A DNA stretch of 64,000 nt from Casuarius casuarius (Eukaryota > Chordata > Aves > Casuariiformes > Casuariidae): the NCBI GenBank assembly GCA_003342895.1, contig PTFA01000017.1, positions 1,828,402 through 1,892,401 on the forward strand, written 5' to 3'. Of the stretch, positions 38,170-50,093 are shown piece after piece. Position 1 is the first letter of the stretch; the number at the start of each line of letters is the position of its first letter. The translations under genes and the position numbers were made by a program. The notes under the pieces are model-generated. The model made no database searches. It saw only the letters and a list, made by a program, of their open reading frames with translations, and was not told the DNA's origin.

Positions 38170-41100
38170 GTAAGGAAAAAACATTGTTGACGTTCTGTAT
38201 GTACGTCTCTGTGTTCACCCCCTAACATGCTGATAGGGTATTCTATTCTTATCTCTTGCTTGGATGTGTTTTCAAATGCCTTGTTTTTAGTTCATACTGT
38301 GAAGAGATGATGATGCCAAGTGAATATTGGCAGTGCTGTCTGAGTTGTAATACTTTGTGTTAAAACCTGCCCAGCTGTGACAGACCAAGAACAAAGAAGG
38401 CAATGATGATTATTGGCTTTGTATTTCAAAATGATTTTTTTTTTAATTTTTTTGTCTTTAGAGGTGGAAGCTGAGCAAAATAACCAAAGGTCTACAAAGT
38501 GTCTCTGCTTATTTAAACAAGGGATTGAAGTGCCATGCCTTCTTTAATGACTCCAGTAGATTTAAGATTCATAATTATTGGTGTGGGACATGCGGCACTT
38601 TTTCCCTCCAGGTGCTGAGCATGTTACTATCACCTCCGTCACCCACTGCCCCTGCAGCCAAAGGGAAAAAGGCCAGAACTGGGACATGGACTTTGTTCTC
38701 CCACTTACAGTGGGCCAGTACTGCTGCAGGTGAAAAGCATGTTTGATAACTAAGTTTGCAATAGTTAAGCATAGTAATGGGTTGTCTTATTTATAACTTC
38801 CCTTGAAGAATAACCTGAATTGAAAATATGCTTGTATAAGAAATAGGCACTTATTGGTCATGTTGTTTTTCTATTTTTCAAACAAATATTCTTGATGTTA
38901 TCTTCTAAGTCAGTGGTCAAGAATCTTTCATCAAAAGAAAAAAGAAAAGGACTCTCTTTACATATTTCAGGATAATTCCCCATTTACCTGCCAAGTTCTT
39001 TCTTTGTGGCCTGTATACTGTTTTCAGCAGTGAAGATGTTCATTGCCATATAGTATTCTTCTGAAATCTCTGCAATGGGCAAAAGTGAAAGGGCTTCCAA
39101 GATTTTTGTTAGCTTATTTCAGTGTAAACTTAGCAAAGCCTAATTAATAGTTCACTATATCAGTGAGATGTAGAAAGTCATTATAGTACTTTTACTTCAT
39201 TTTTCCTTTCAAGGCAAATTTATTAGCTGTATTCCATCCCGCACAAGTAAGGTTCTGAAAAGCCTGACTTCTGCGATGATGAAATTTTTTCATATTGTTT
39301 TTACCATGGAGTAGCATTCGTGTGTAGTGGCATTGGTCACATAGTCATGTGGTCAGTGCTGCTAATAATATCTATGGGTAACAGTGCTTTAAGCTGGAAT
39401 GAAAATATTTTTAAAGGAGTTAGTAATTTTAGCATGATGGAAAGGGCAAAAGGGCATTAAGTGAAGTTGCACACTTCAGTGAGATGGCAAACTGCTCTCT
39501 GTAACCTGTATACGCTATTAATTATTTCTTTCATTATAAATGCAGTGAGTCTTGGAAGAGCTAACTGTGTAGATATAGTTTCGGCCATGCATTTTGTAGT
39601 GCTTAGTACTCTACAAATGACAAAGGTAAATGCTAATGTTCAGGATGGAGTCCCTGATTTCGCCTGTCCAAATGAAAAGATATTCCTTCCCCAGGTAATC
39701 TGGTAAAATTTAGTTTATAATGCACAGCCTAGAAATGCCTTTTAATAAAAACATCCACTTGACAGTGTGAAAGCAGCCACAGAACATCAGATTGTTTTGC
39801 CAACATCCCTAGTGGCGTATGCTTATCGATTAGTTCAAACAGTCAGTTTTGCCTGCTGGTTCTGACTGGTCAGTGAAACCTATAACTTGTGAGGCTCGAA
39901 TTGAGAAGATACTGTCAACATAAATCTTGGTTTTACCTCTTTAACTAAATTGAAGATAACTATAGCTGAGAGATGGGTTTTCTCATTTTATTGTGTGTCA
40001 TTTAACTCTATGGAGGAGCTTTGTGGCTAGCTAAGATCGTGTGTTATTCAGGAGCTAGTTTGACAAAATACTTGTAAAACAGAAGAATACTGTAAACGTC
40101 CAAAGCGAGAGAAAGAGTCTCAGTGAGTACTGAGATTCTTGCAGAGTTTTAATGTTTTTGTTTTTTCTTTTTAAACTGACATCATCAAATTAAGAGCCGC
40201 ATTCCCCTAGCAGAATTACAAATCAACTCAGTTTTTTCTAGATGGTTTTCTGGAGTTGTTACAGATATTACTCTCTAACGCATGGTAATTTATGAGGTAT
40301 TTATGAGCTACATTCAGGTACCCTGATTATCTGTATTTGAAAATCTCCATAATAAGATCGCAGAAATTTCAGTAAGCTTGTATATCCTGCATTTAAAAAG
40401 TGACTGGCCATGATAAATTTCATGTATCCATGTTTATTCTTAAAATACAGAAAAACAGAAAACAAACCAGCAAATCCTGGAAGATTTGTGCATTATTCCA
40501 ATATACCTATTGAAATGCTCTAGGTAGCATCTCATAAGGGTGTACATTGATGCCTCTAAATCAACTCCTTCCTCTGTGGATGACAAGATGTGACAGTACC
40601 TTGAATCCTTAATAGCTCCTTTTTATTTCTCTGGAAACAGTGTTTGAATATGTGTACAGTCTGTATCACTATACTTGTAAGACAGAAGTCTCAAATGTGA
40701 ATTCTAGATGATTAAGTTGTTTTCTGGGCGAACAATCAGCTCTGAGTAGTTGGACCTGTGCATTGAGGCAGAACATTGGGTGGTCATTGAGGCTCTGCAC
40801 AGCTGCTGGAGGCACCTATAACGAACTGGGATTCGGCTCTGAAATCTTGAGCAGCAGCCTTCAACTCTTTAACCCAGCTTACGAAGTAGATAGGACAATA
40901 CTTGGCAGGTTTACTGCAAGATTTGGGAAAGCAGTATGGGAGCTTTGGAGAAAGTGCAATGTGCAAACACAAGAGTATTACTTAGATTTGGTTTTAATTA
41001 CATTTTACTGACTCTCTTTAGAGAGAGTCTTTTTTGGACAAACAAATACAATTTTTGTTGAACTCATAGTGGAAGAAATATGGAAGAGAAAAATGGTCTA

Positions 41101-43502
41101 ACTTTGCTTTTTAGGAATAAGGTTAATAAAAATGTGTATTTCTCTGTCCTTTGGTTATGACCCACACAGGAACTTCGGTCTTCTGTGTGGAATATAAAAT
41201 ACAGTTGATGGGAATTTAGGTATGTAGGTCCAATGCAGAGAAAGGTTCTGTATGTTCTTATTATTTTGTTGCATCCATATTTTTATCTAGGACAACAGTA
41301 ATTTTATGGCAGATCAGAGCAAATGGCAGGAAGGAATTTTCCTTGTTTCTTTTCTTACTCTGCGATAGAGTAACCTTGGAAAATTTCTTCACAACAAAGC
41401 CACTTTTTTGAAAATGCCTTGTCTTTTTGGAAGTGCCCAAATATTTCTGATTACTGATAGTGGGACTTATTTGCCCCTTAATTGAAAGGGTTTGGAACCG
41501 ATACTTCCCCTCAGATGGCTCAGCAAATTGGAAAGCGAGGTTGTTATAAGATCAAAACATTTTCTAAAAATTGTTTGTTCCAGCCGTAAGACGACTGCCA
41601 AATTTTCTGTCTTCAAAGACACAGGGACAGGTTCAGGTACCCTTACAGTGAATGACAGTTTCTTGTTCTTTAAAGCATTCCCTTGAATTAAAAACATTGT
41701 TTTCCTTTGAGGGAATGTTTCACAGCATGAACAAGAAGTATAGATTATGATTTTGTTACTATGTTAAATGGATACATGAATTATAAGCTTAATTATTTTC
41801 TAGATTTTTCAGATATGGTGTATTAATCTTAAGAGCATTTTGAACACCACATCTTGTCATTACAGCCTTTCAAGAAGCAAAGAACTTGTCATGTAATCAA
41901 ATGAAATCTTTCTGAAAGAATGAGAACTTAGTATTAGGGAGAAGATTTCAAAGGCATTTTGATATGTTTGTGGCAATGTCACAACATTTAAAGGTGACCT
42001 ATTATATCTTGCTATCTTTTGTGTGTGTCTGTTCAGAAATTGCAAGGCCTCATTTAACATATATTTAGGACCCTTTAGTGATGGCCAATAAGAAGTCATT
42101 GTTACTGGAGCTAGGACTGATGATAGACTGGTGATTCAGTCAGGCAACCTACTGTATTTTATTTCTTTAAACTTTAGATATCTCTTCCCACCTTTCTGGC
42201 TCTCTTCACTGGCATGAAGCTTAACATACCTTTCTCTGATTTCTTAAATGCTGCTTGAATGTTTTAATAGTGTTCTTTTAAAGGTGACTTGTAAAAGTAA
42301 GGTGGAAAAATTAGTTTGCGACCGTTTTTTTGCTTCCTTATTCTGTAAAAGCAAGGGAAGGGTAATTTTTTTTGTTAATTAAAAAGCAAGAATAGAACAA
42401 ACAAACTGCTTTTTATAATATATAAATGAGCATAGCTTTTTGTTTTCTGAAAGTCCAACAGAATGATATGCAGGAAAACCTAATCTACATTTTTGTTATC
42501 AAAATGGATGTGGTGCTTTGTTGAGACAGTTCACAGATACTGACTATTTTCCTATAAAATTCTACTGGAGACAGTCTTTTTTACCATAATGTATCTAGGT
42601 GAGGTTGGCAACAAGCTCACATTTGTATATTCTTGCTCTTGCCTGTGCTGCTCAGGTTAAAAAAAATAATAATTCAAATAATTCAACTGCTTATGCCCCT
42701 TACCTTCACTTGAATTTTACATCTTTTTTTTTTTTAAAGCAAGAAATCCATATTTTTGATGGTGAAAAGGTTATCTAAAAGATCTAAAATGGGAAGTAGG
42801 TTTTGTTTGGATTTTTTTTTTTAAGTTTTAGTATTTTGAGTTTTTTTGTTAACATGTGCTGAGTCAAAACGTGATTAAGCTATTGGCTGAAAAGCTGGTA
42901 TATTTGAAATTTGATATCCTATCCCTTCAACTAAATATTGTTAAAGACCAGGTTCGATTTCCAAAATATTTCTTGTAAGTCCTCTTGGAAAGATGAAGTA
43001 TTTTGGATGCTCACAGGATTCTGGTATACTGAAGAAATTTGAGTATTTCAATGCTATTTTTGGATGTCAGCTGTGTTGGTTTGAGTGTACTACATCTGCA
43101 TCAGGAGTGTGAGCCAGCAGTACATCACTGCAGTACTAGTTTTTTTCAGGCTTTCCCTGAGCCTTATGAGAAGACTGAATGTGAGAGGCATTTAATTAAA
43201 TTAAAGAGACAAAACCTAAAAAACAATGCATTCTGTTGGACATAATAAAGAACAGCTTTAGCAAAATCATGAGGTTCTTTTATCTGACATACATGCAGTG
43301 AGAATATTTTAACTTCATGTACAATCAGATACTTCAGTTAATATTCTTGTTGTTTTGCTAATAAGGCTTAAAAAAATGTTAGTCACTGAAAGTACAGATT
43401 AAAACCTCTTCCTCTCCCTTCTTTTTACCGTCATTCGATTTCTTCTCCCCCACCCTGCCCCTTCTTTTTTTTCTCCTCTTTCCTTCTCTTGCCTGCTGTC
43501 AG
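38170..43502 (+). other. SH3KBP1: SH3KBP1 intron before the cassette exon
   Basis: This 5.3 kb intron starts with GTAAGG and ends in an unusually long pyrimidine tract (about 43407-43502). Mouse is remembered to have a further cassette exon in this intron. I looked for an equivalent and found no convincing one (see the rejected entries). Nothing else recognisable is present. Confidence 0.88.
43407..43502 (+). promoter_or_regulatory. Extended polypyrimidine tract and 3' splice site of cassette exon
   Basis: About 95 bases are almost wholly C and T, with repeated TCTT, CTCTT and CCTTC blocks, ending in CTGTCAG. The only notable break is ACCGTCATTCGATT near the middle. The other three acceptors in the window have far shorter tracts. 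Tracts of this kind are typical binding platforms for PTB-family splicing repressors; binding here is inference. Confidence 0.6.
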
Positions 43503-43577
43503 GAAAATCTGCCTTTGAAGGGACATTTCTGTACAGAGTGGCACCGGCAAAGATTGACAGCTACAGACGCTATAACA
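43503..43577 (+). CDS. SH3KBP1: SH3KBP1 alternative cassette exon (75 bases, phase 1-1)
   Basis: This 75-base exon adds 25 residues without changing frame. Joined to the exon at 38046 it reads (R)KSAFEGTFLYRV followed by APAKIDSYRRYN(S), then continues into LKDATG of the exon at 54412. If it is skipped, the flanking exons join directly as KPS-LKDATG. From memory, a mouse SH3KBP1 isoform carries a related insert at this position, with a KTTFEGTILYR-like start and an HRRYYS-like end, so the exon is probably ancient. The acceptor follows a very long pyrimidine tract and ends TGTCAG at 43502; the donor is AACA|GTGAGT at 43577/43578. Its position in the linker between SH3B and SH3C suggests that it changes linker length or phosphorylation, since it adds three Tyr and several basic residues. 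No function is claimed. Confidence 0.82.
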
Positions 43578-43782
43578 GTGAGTGTGTTTTAAAATCAACA
43601 AGCCATGTTAAAGATAGTTTTAGTCCTCAGTACTTGTTTGACTTATCTACACTTGTAAAAGTGCGCCACTGCTACTCACTTACGGCTACCCTATATGCAT
43701 ATATCTGTCTGTAAGCTAAAGTCAGTTTGCTGCTGATGAACTGTCTATCCTTGATGCAATGAGAATGCACTCATTCTTTCTG

Positions 43783-43788
43783 TGCATG
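43783..43788 (+). promoter_or_regulatory. TGCATG, possible RBFOX splicing enhancer
   Basis: The hexamer TGCATG lies about 205 bases downstream of the cassette exon donor, within the usual distance for RBFOX-dependent exon inclusion. The hexamer occurs elsewhere in the window by chance, so position is the main support. Confidence 0.3.
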
Positions 43789-46661
43789 TATATGTTATAT
43801 GTCCATATAATGTATGTTTGTAAGCCCACAATAAACTGTGAATCACACCAGATGCTTAGGTCTCAGATATGGAAATTAAGACCATTTGGTCCCCTCATTT
43901 CTGCCACCTGAAACATGAAGACTTGATAACCAGAGTGCTTTGAATTATTGTCATTCTGCTTAAAAATAAAATTTCTTTTTTATTGTTGCTAAGTGCATAA
44001 AATGTGCTTTGCTTTTCTTAAAGAACAAAGTGTGGGGTTTTTTTTTTTTATTTGCTGCATGTTCTTCTTTTGGCGTTCTGTCTTTGACAGCAATTACTCA
44101 CAGAATTTTGGTTCATATGCTTTTCTGCAAAGGAAGCAGGTAAAAGATATAAAGCTGCTTTCATTTCACATTAAGGTTTTTGCCTTCTGCATTCTGGAAA
44201 TCTGGAACATATGCTGCTTTTCATATTATTCTACTACCATGTTAATGCAGAAGAAGAAAGGATGGTGATATCAGATGCAAGACAGAGGAATCAAGGTAGA
44301 CAGAAATTTGTCTTCTCACCTGTTTCTTCGTCCAGAAATCTAGCAGAAAGAGATCCTACTGAGTCACATTCTAACTCCAGGTGGCTAAGTACAAAGTGTT
44401 CAACCTTGCCCTGCAGTGAGCAGGATGCTGTGCTAATCTTGGCATCTACTTTCCTCCCAGCCAGCTTTCTCCTTGGGATGTCCAAGCTGTGCTGCCCTTC
44501 TGCCTTTCCTCTACATGAGGGGTTTTGCTCTCCAACCTCTGAGGACTTTTGGGTCATGAATGTTTACAGCACAAGATGAGGTATTGAAGTGGTAGTCTTG
44601 TATTCTGCTAACTTGCACTTACCCAGATTTGGGTGAGGGAGTTGCTTTGTTTTGTGGAGTTTACTGGTTTGTTTGTATTTTTACAAAAGCTGAAGTTTCT
44701 TCTTTGTGGACCCATGCAGCTCTGAGTGTTTCCCTTTCCTACATCTCAGACACTAGTCCATCGTCTCCCTGCCCACAGGGATGCCTCTTCTTTCTGCAGC
44801 TACTCTGTCTCGAGCTTTCAGCCAAGCTCTTGGTCTGGCTGGGTTAGACCATGTGGCTAGTTGTCTTCACATTTTCCCCCTGCTTCTCACCTTACAGCCT
44901 TCAGGACTGTTTATGCACCACTTCAAGTGCAAGCGCTTAGAGTGTATGCTTCTTGCAGAGGTTTTAGACTGTTATCTCCTTGGATCACCTCTGTTTTTAA
45001 GGATGCGTCTACCTATCTGATGCGGATAATAAGGATTTACAAAATAAATCTCCCAGGTGCTTGACTTTTGCTTTTCAAGATCTAGCTTCAAATCAGATGC
45101 AAGGTCTGCCTTTGGAGCCTTTGATTTAACAACCTTAATCTTTCTGGGCAGTGTTGCTGTAACGTTAGCTTTCAAAGCTTTTGGGAGACCTGCTCTCCAT
45201 GCCCTGCCCATTCTCTGATGAAAGTCAAGCAGTCTCTTCTCTCCAGTTGCAGGGGGTGAGCCTAAGAGAAGTCAGGAACAATTCAGTCACCTTTTCAGTG
45301 GTGCTAGAGTGTTCTGCATTTAGTTGTCCTTGATGATCAATATTGGCCTGTGGTTATGCCATGTCACACCAATTAAATGTCATCAAGACTGATTTCACTG
45401 AGTGCATGGTTGGATGGCTGTCTACTGCTGCAACTGTATTCCTAATACACTAGCTGCAAGAAGACAACTTAACCCACATTATGTTCTGTCTCACATTACT
45501 CTGGGCAAATGCCCATCTAACCTTTGTTTCAAAGTTGGCCAAAGATGTCTTGTCTTGCTTAATACTACCTCCCATGGCATTTGGTTGAGACCTGCATTTT
45601 TTTTGATGCTACAGATGTATCTTTGCTTCTCTGTAAAACTGCATCTAGGAAGGCCAGATGTCCAGCTACGTTTCTGGCCTGTTCGTTGCTTATTGGGTTT
45701 GAACTGGAAACTGAAATGCTGAGAAAGCAATGGGTGGTACACAAGATAAGATCATGTTGGGGGACAGATTAAATAAAATGAGAGCCGGCATTCTTACTGC
45801 TTTCCAAGATGCTATCTCCTAAACTAAAACACAGAAAAGAGATTTCATTATTCCTCCTGTTGCGTCTATTGGCAGCTCACTTCTTGCACCCTAATTTTCT
45901 TTCAAAGCAGGCCTACTGAAGGTCTGGCCGACTTGTTCTGTTTCATATCCTATTTATGGTCCTTATTTTTAGGCAAATATCCATGTGCTTATGTCTCCAG
46001 TGAAAATCACTTGGAGACAATTCACAGAATTGTTTTCATTTAGGGCTGTCTGTTTAAAGCAGCCCATAGCAATCCTAATTTCAAGTTTCTGGTTTCTCTG
46101 TAAATTAAGCTCAAGAGTCAGTTCATAGCTTTAGATTAATTATGCCCCAAAGGTGCTTTTTTTTGACCTGTATCACATTACATGAAATGTTGTTCAACTT
46201 TTGAAGCAAGCTCAGAAGTTTTACTTTTCAAACATATGCGGAGTGTTAAAATTATAATTTTATTTTGAAAGCAATTTCACAACAGCTGTGTTTAAAAGGA
46301 ATTTTCTTATGTAACCAAGGCGCAAAATTGCTAAATGTTGTTGAATTAATATGCAGCTGCTTCTACAGATATCTTTCACTGGAATATGCAAGATTTCTCC
46401 TGCATAAACACCTAACATTGTCTTCATATGCTGACATGGCTTTTTCGGTCATTAGATATGCTGGACTCCACTCAGCGGTAATTCTAACTCCTTTGGCCTT
46501 CTGCTCATTAACCTGCTGTCAGTAAATCCGTGCTGCTGCATATGCTGGGCGAAGAGGGACACACAACAACAAAAAATTACTCACATGTAATTTTGTTGAT
46601 CACTGCCCTCTTTTCTGCCATCCTACAACGTTTCTGCTCCTCCACGGAAAATGCTTCTTGG

Positions 46662-46705
46662 ATTTTTTTTTCTTTTCTTTTCTTTTCTTCTTTTTTTTTT
46701 TTTTT
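46662..46705 (+). repeat. TTTTC-type pyrimidine repeat ending in a T-run
   Basis: Imperfect TTTTC units are followed by T15. The complementary strand gives a spurious Lys-rich open frame. Confidence 0.95.
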
Positions 46706-48059
46706 ACTGTTTTAATTTCTCTTTCCTCCTTCGCTTTTTTTCTCTTTGAAAATGCTACAACTGAGGAACGGGGCATATACAATGTCTGAAAATGACAAAT
46801 ATTTGCCTCTCTTTCTTTATATATGGATCCACAATGCTGTCAGTAATAGATATTAGATATAATGGAAGAAGATGAGACAGGATCGTTGAAACAGAAATAT
46901 TCGTGAGTAATTTTAATTTTGTGTTTTCTATTGCTCCACCACATGGTTTTTTTCTTAATCCTTGAGCAAAAATGGCTGGTCAGAGTTCAAAGAAATCAAT
47001 ATGATTAATGTATTTATGACATTATTAACGTCAATTAACAGTATCTGAACGTGAGCAAAGTTAACAAGAAACCCAAATGTCAGTCTTAATGATTCTGGAG
47101 AGAGGACAGTTAAGATTTTCTATTTCTCTTCAACTTCTAACTTGCTTACTAAGAAGAACATATAATCAATACACAGCTACTACAATGAGGAATAATATCT
47201 GAGAAAGAACAATGCTAAAAAATGGGTGAGGGGAAATTTTCTGATTAAGCATACTGTTGTGTAGAAAACAAATGTACAGATGGCAAGGAATGGGGTGGGG
47301 AAGAATGGTGTTGATTGGGGAGCAACACATTAAATCCTTTCAAAGATTTGGGCTCTCACTAGCAAGTGGGTTTCCATTAATCACACAAAAGACCATATTT
47401 CTGTGAGCGGCAGGGAAAGAATCCTTTTGCTTGTGGTTGCTTATAGGGTCTTTCCCATGCAATACGCAACGTATTCCTGTACTTGGTCGGAACAAGGGAG
47501 ATGAAAAAATAACTCAGAAATCAAGACGACGATAAGGCATAGCACGGTTGCAGGACTTCTGAAGAAACGATTGTTTTTGTTCACTCTCACAGTACTCAGA
47601 GAAATATCTGGGGCTCAGGTGAAGCCACCAACTTCCATATTGATGGCTCCGTGGTCATGCTGCAGAGGATGCTTGCGCTGTGCTGCCCTTAATGCATGCT
47701 GCTATGTGGGGCAGGCCACCGCTGCCCTTTTCTCTGCATGATTTCTTGTGAAAGCATAAAAATCTTGGGGCTGTTTGTTATGTGGCAAGAACCACTGTGC
47801 TAAGGAAAACGAATGTGCTAAAAGGAAATGACAAAGTGTTTAGACTACAAGGTTACATTTTTTCAAGGAATATAACTGAGAATAATAAATACTGACTAAT
47901 TTTGAGATAGTCTACGTTAGCAATTTATGTATGTAGCTCTTGGTTAAGAATTTGTTTTTTGAATGTATGAATTTATTAACCTTGAATTTCTGAAAGTTCA
48001 ACACAGCTTTGTTCTCAACTAATATTTAAATCAAACTGCCTTTTCTGTTCTTTTTAATG

Positions 48060-48560
48060 ACACTACAGAATGTTGTTGGGGATGGCGTCAACGAAGTACA
48101 GGATTTTTACAGAGAGCAAGCTCGAGATAACCCCCACTAGGCTGTTGTTTCTCTGCCGCTTTGCAAGGAAAAGGAAGGAAGGCGCTTCTTCTCCCAACTC
48201 CTCCTGCAGTTACCATGCGCAGCTTCACCTTCTCTGCTATTCAAATCGGTCACTCAGGCACTCCACGCCATCCTTCTCGAAGTAGAAGGAAAGACCGCAT
48301 TTCCCCTTCCCTTCCGTAAAAGGCAAAAATCCCAATAAGCTCCATTTACACAGTGCTTTATTCCATTAAACGCAGTTGACAGCATTTCTCTCTGGCTGCC
48401 AGACCAAATCAGGCAATTCTTTGTGCTGTCTCAGGTGCGTGCCACCAAACAGCTGACCTTTCCATCGCTTAGCAGAGCCAGCCTCATCGGTGCTGAGAGC
48501 GCGTCCGGGGGAGCGCTGGCTCATGCAGCATCAGCGGGGTCTCTCTCTTGCCCAGTGCCA
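48060..48560. other. CpG-enriched block inside intron
   Basis: About 20 CpG dinucleotides fall in 500 bases (for instance GGCGTCAACG, GAGAGCGCGTCCGGGGGAGC) against a CpG-poor background. No TATA box, no clear first exon with a donor, and no conserved reading frame was seen. It could be an enhancer, a weak promoter or a decayed insert. Confidence 0.4.
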
Positions 48561-50056
48561 TAAAGCCTCTTTAGAGAGAAACAATCCTGAATAAAGAACA
48601 GAAATTAAAGTGGTAAATAGTACCTTAAAATAGAAAGCTCTGTAAAACTCACAATGTATTCCTTTTTTTTTTTCCTGACGTGTTTTAACCTATTTAGAAC
48701 AATTCTTTTCCTGCTTTGAATGGAGTTAATTTTATCACAGCTGTTTATTTTTGCTTTAATTTACACAGCCCTTTATCATCCCTAAATATCTTTCTGTTTT
48801 AGAATCTTGGTCTGATGCCAGCACAGCTCTGGGGATGTTGTGTGTTGATGAATTAAGTCTGCTGTTGTGGTCTCTTTTTAATCCCTGTTTGAGCTAATCT
48901 GTTTTGGTGCATTTCAGAATGCTGCTCTCAGAAGAGTAGTAATAGTCATAGCAGGAGTGTGGTGTGTTTGAAGTGTCTTGAGAAAACTAATATACCTTAT
49001 ATACCCACAGAGGAAGAAAAGTGCAAAATTCCCCCAGACATGGCTGTGAGAATTTAATCTTCATGAATCCTTAAAATTTATATGTTTATAAGGAGCATGA
49101 AGCAACAGTGAATCTTGGAGCTTTGAATGTTTTTAGGGGGCCTTATTTCAGTAATTCCATATCTTGTCACAGGCAAAAGTGAGGAACAACTGACTCCTGG
49201 AAGTTTTAACTTCTTGCTACTGATGCTGTCATTGCTCTGGCTTTAAGCAGCTTCCTGTAAAAGCCACCTAACACTCAGATTTGATTCTGCCTTATGGTGC
49301 TACAGATGATTTGGCAACAATAAATTTAGGCAAAATAATAAAATTACTTTGCTTGTGCAGTGAGACCCCAAAAAGACTTCTTCCTGAGAAATTATAAAGG
49401 TTTCACACTATTAGGACTTGCATGATAGTAGGCACGTTAGTAAACACTGAGTTGATGTTATATTCTTGGCTAGTTAGTTATCCAAATGCATTTAACTTCT
49501 CAGAGCTTCTAAAAAACTTGCTGTTAAATAAATAGCCTGTCTAATGTGGCTGTTATCCTGTCCTGTATATGTTTGAAATATTTAGCAACTAACCTTAGAA
49601 GAAAAGAGAGAGATGTTTCTGAAGACAGTAGTTTGCTGAGCTGCTGACCTTGCCTTCTTCGTGCTTCAGTTCATTGCCATTTCAGTCTGCGTGGGTGTAT
49701 TGGTCATCAGGAGCAGATCACTGTGCCAGCTGAAACACTCACCAGTTCTTCATGCCTGTTCAGCAGCCAGACCTCCCTGCTAACTCTAGCTCTTCTTGCA
49801 GAAAATTCCTTATTTAAAATTCATAGCCTGACAGTCCAGGTTACTCAGGTTCTTGCTTAGTTCCCTACCATATCCATGGGCTGCATTTTTCTTTCAGGCA
49901 GACTGCCTACCCAGCTCTGTTCTCCTACTAAGCTGTTTGCAGTAGTGGTGAAAAAGGCCTTGAAAAGCTGAAGAATAAAAGGAGGGTGTTTGAGTCAGTG
50001 GGGAGATGGACGTTTTCCATTTTGGGAGGAGGGATTACCTCAGCCATGCCTTCCCT

Positions 50057-50093
50057 ATGTAGGCATACAGCCATGTCCCTATGTAGGCATGGC
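50057..50093 (+). repeat. Short tandem duplication (CCCTATGTAGGCAT unit)
   Basis: Two copies of CCCTATGTAGGCAT are separated by ACAGCCATGT. A third partial match (GGCATGTGTAG) follows near 50100. It is a local duplication inside intron sequence. Confidence 0.75.

Noticed and set aside
38612..38729. Possible extra SH3KBP1 cassette exon, with AG before it, CAG|GTGAAA after it, and a nearby frame faintly like the remembered mouse LLP-PA-GAKGK insert
   Set aside because: The length (118 bases) is not a multiple of three, the frame that looks similar is not the one set by the upstream exon, and there is no donor at the expected end of the similarity.
39546..39625. Exon-like block (TGCAG before, AAAG|GTAAAT after), open in the phase set by the upstream exon
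   Set aside because: 80 bases would shift the frame into the next exon, and the peptide resembles nothing in the family.
46600..46782. Lys-rich minus-strand open frame
   Set aside because: Product of the TTTTC/T-run simple repeat.
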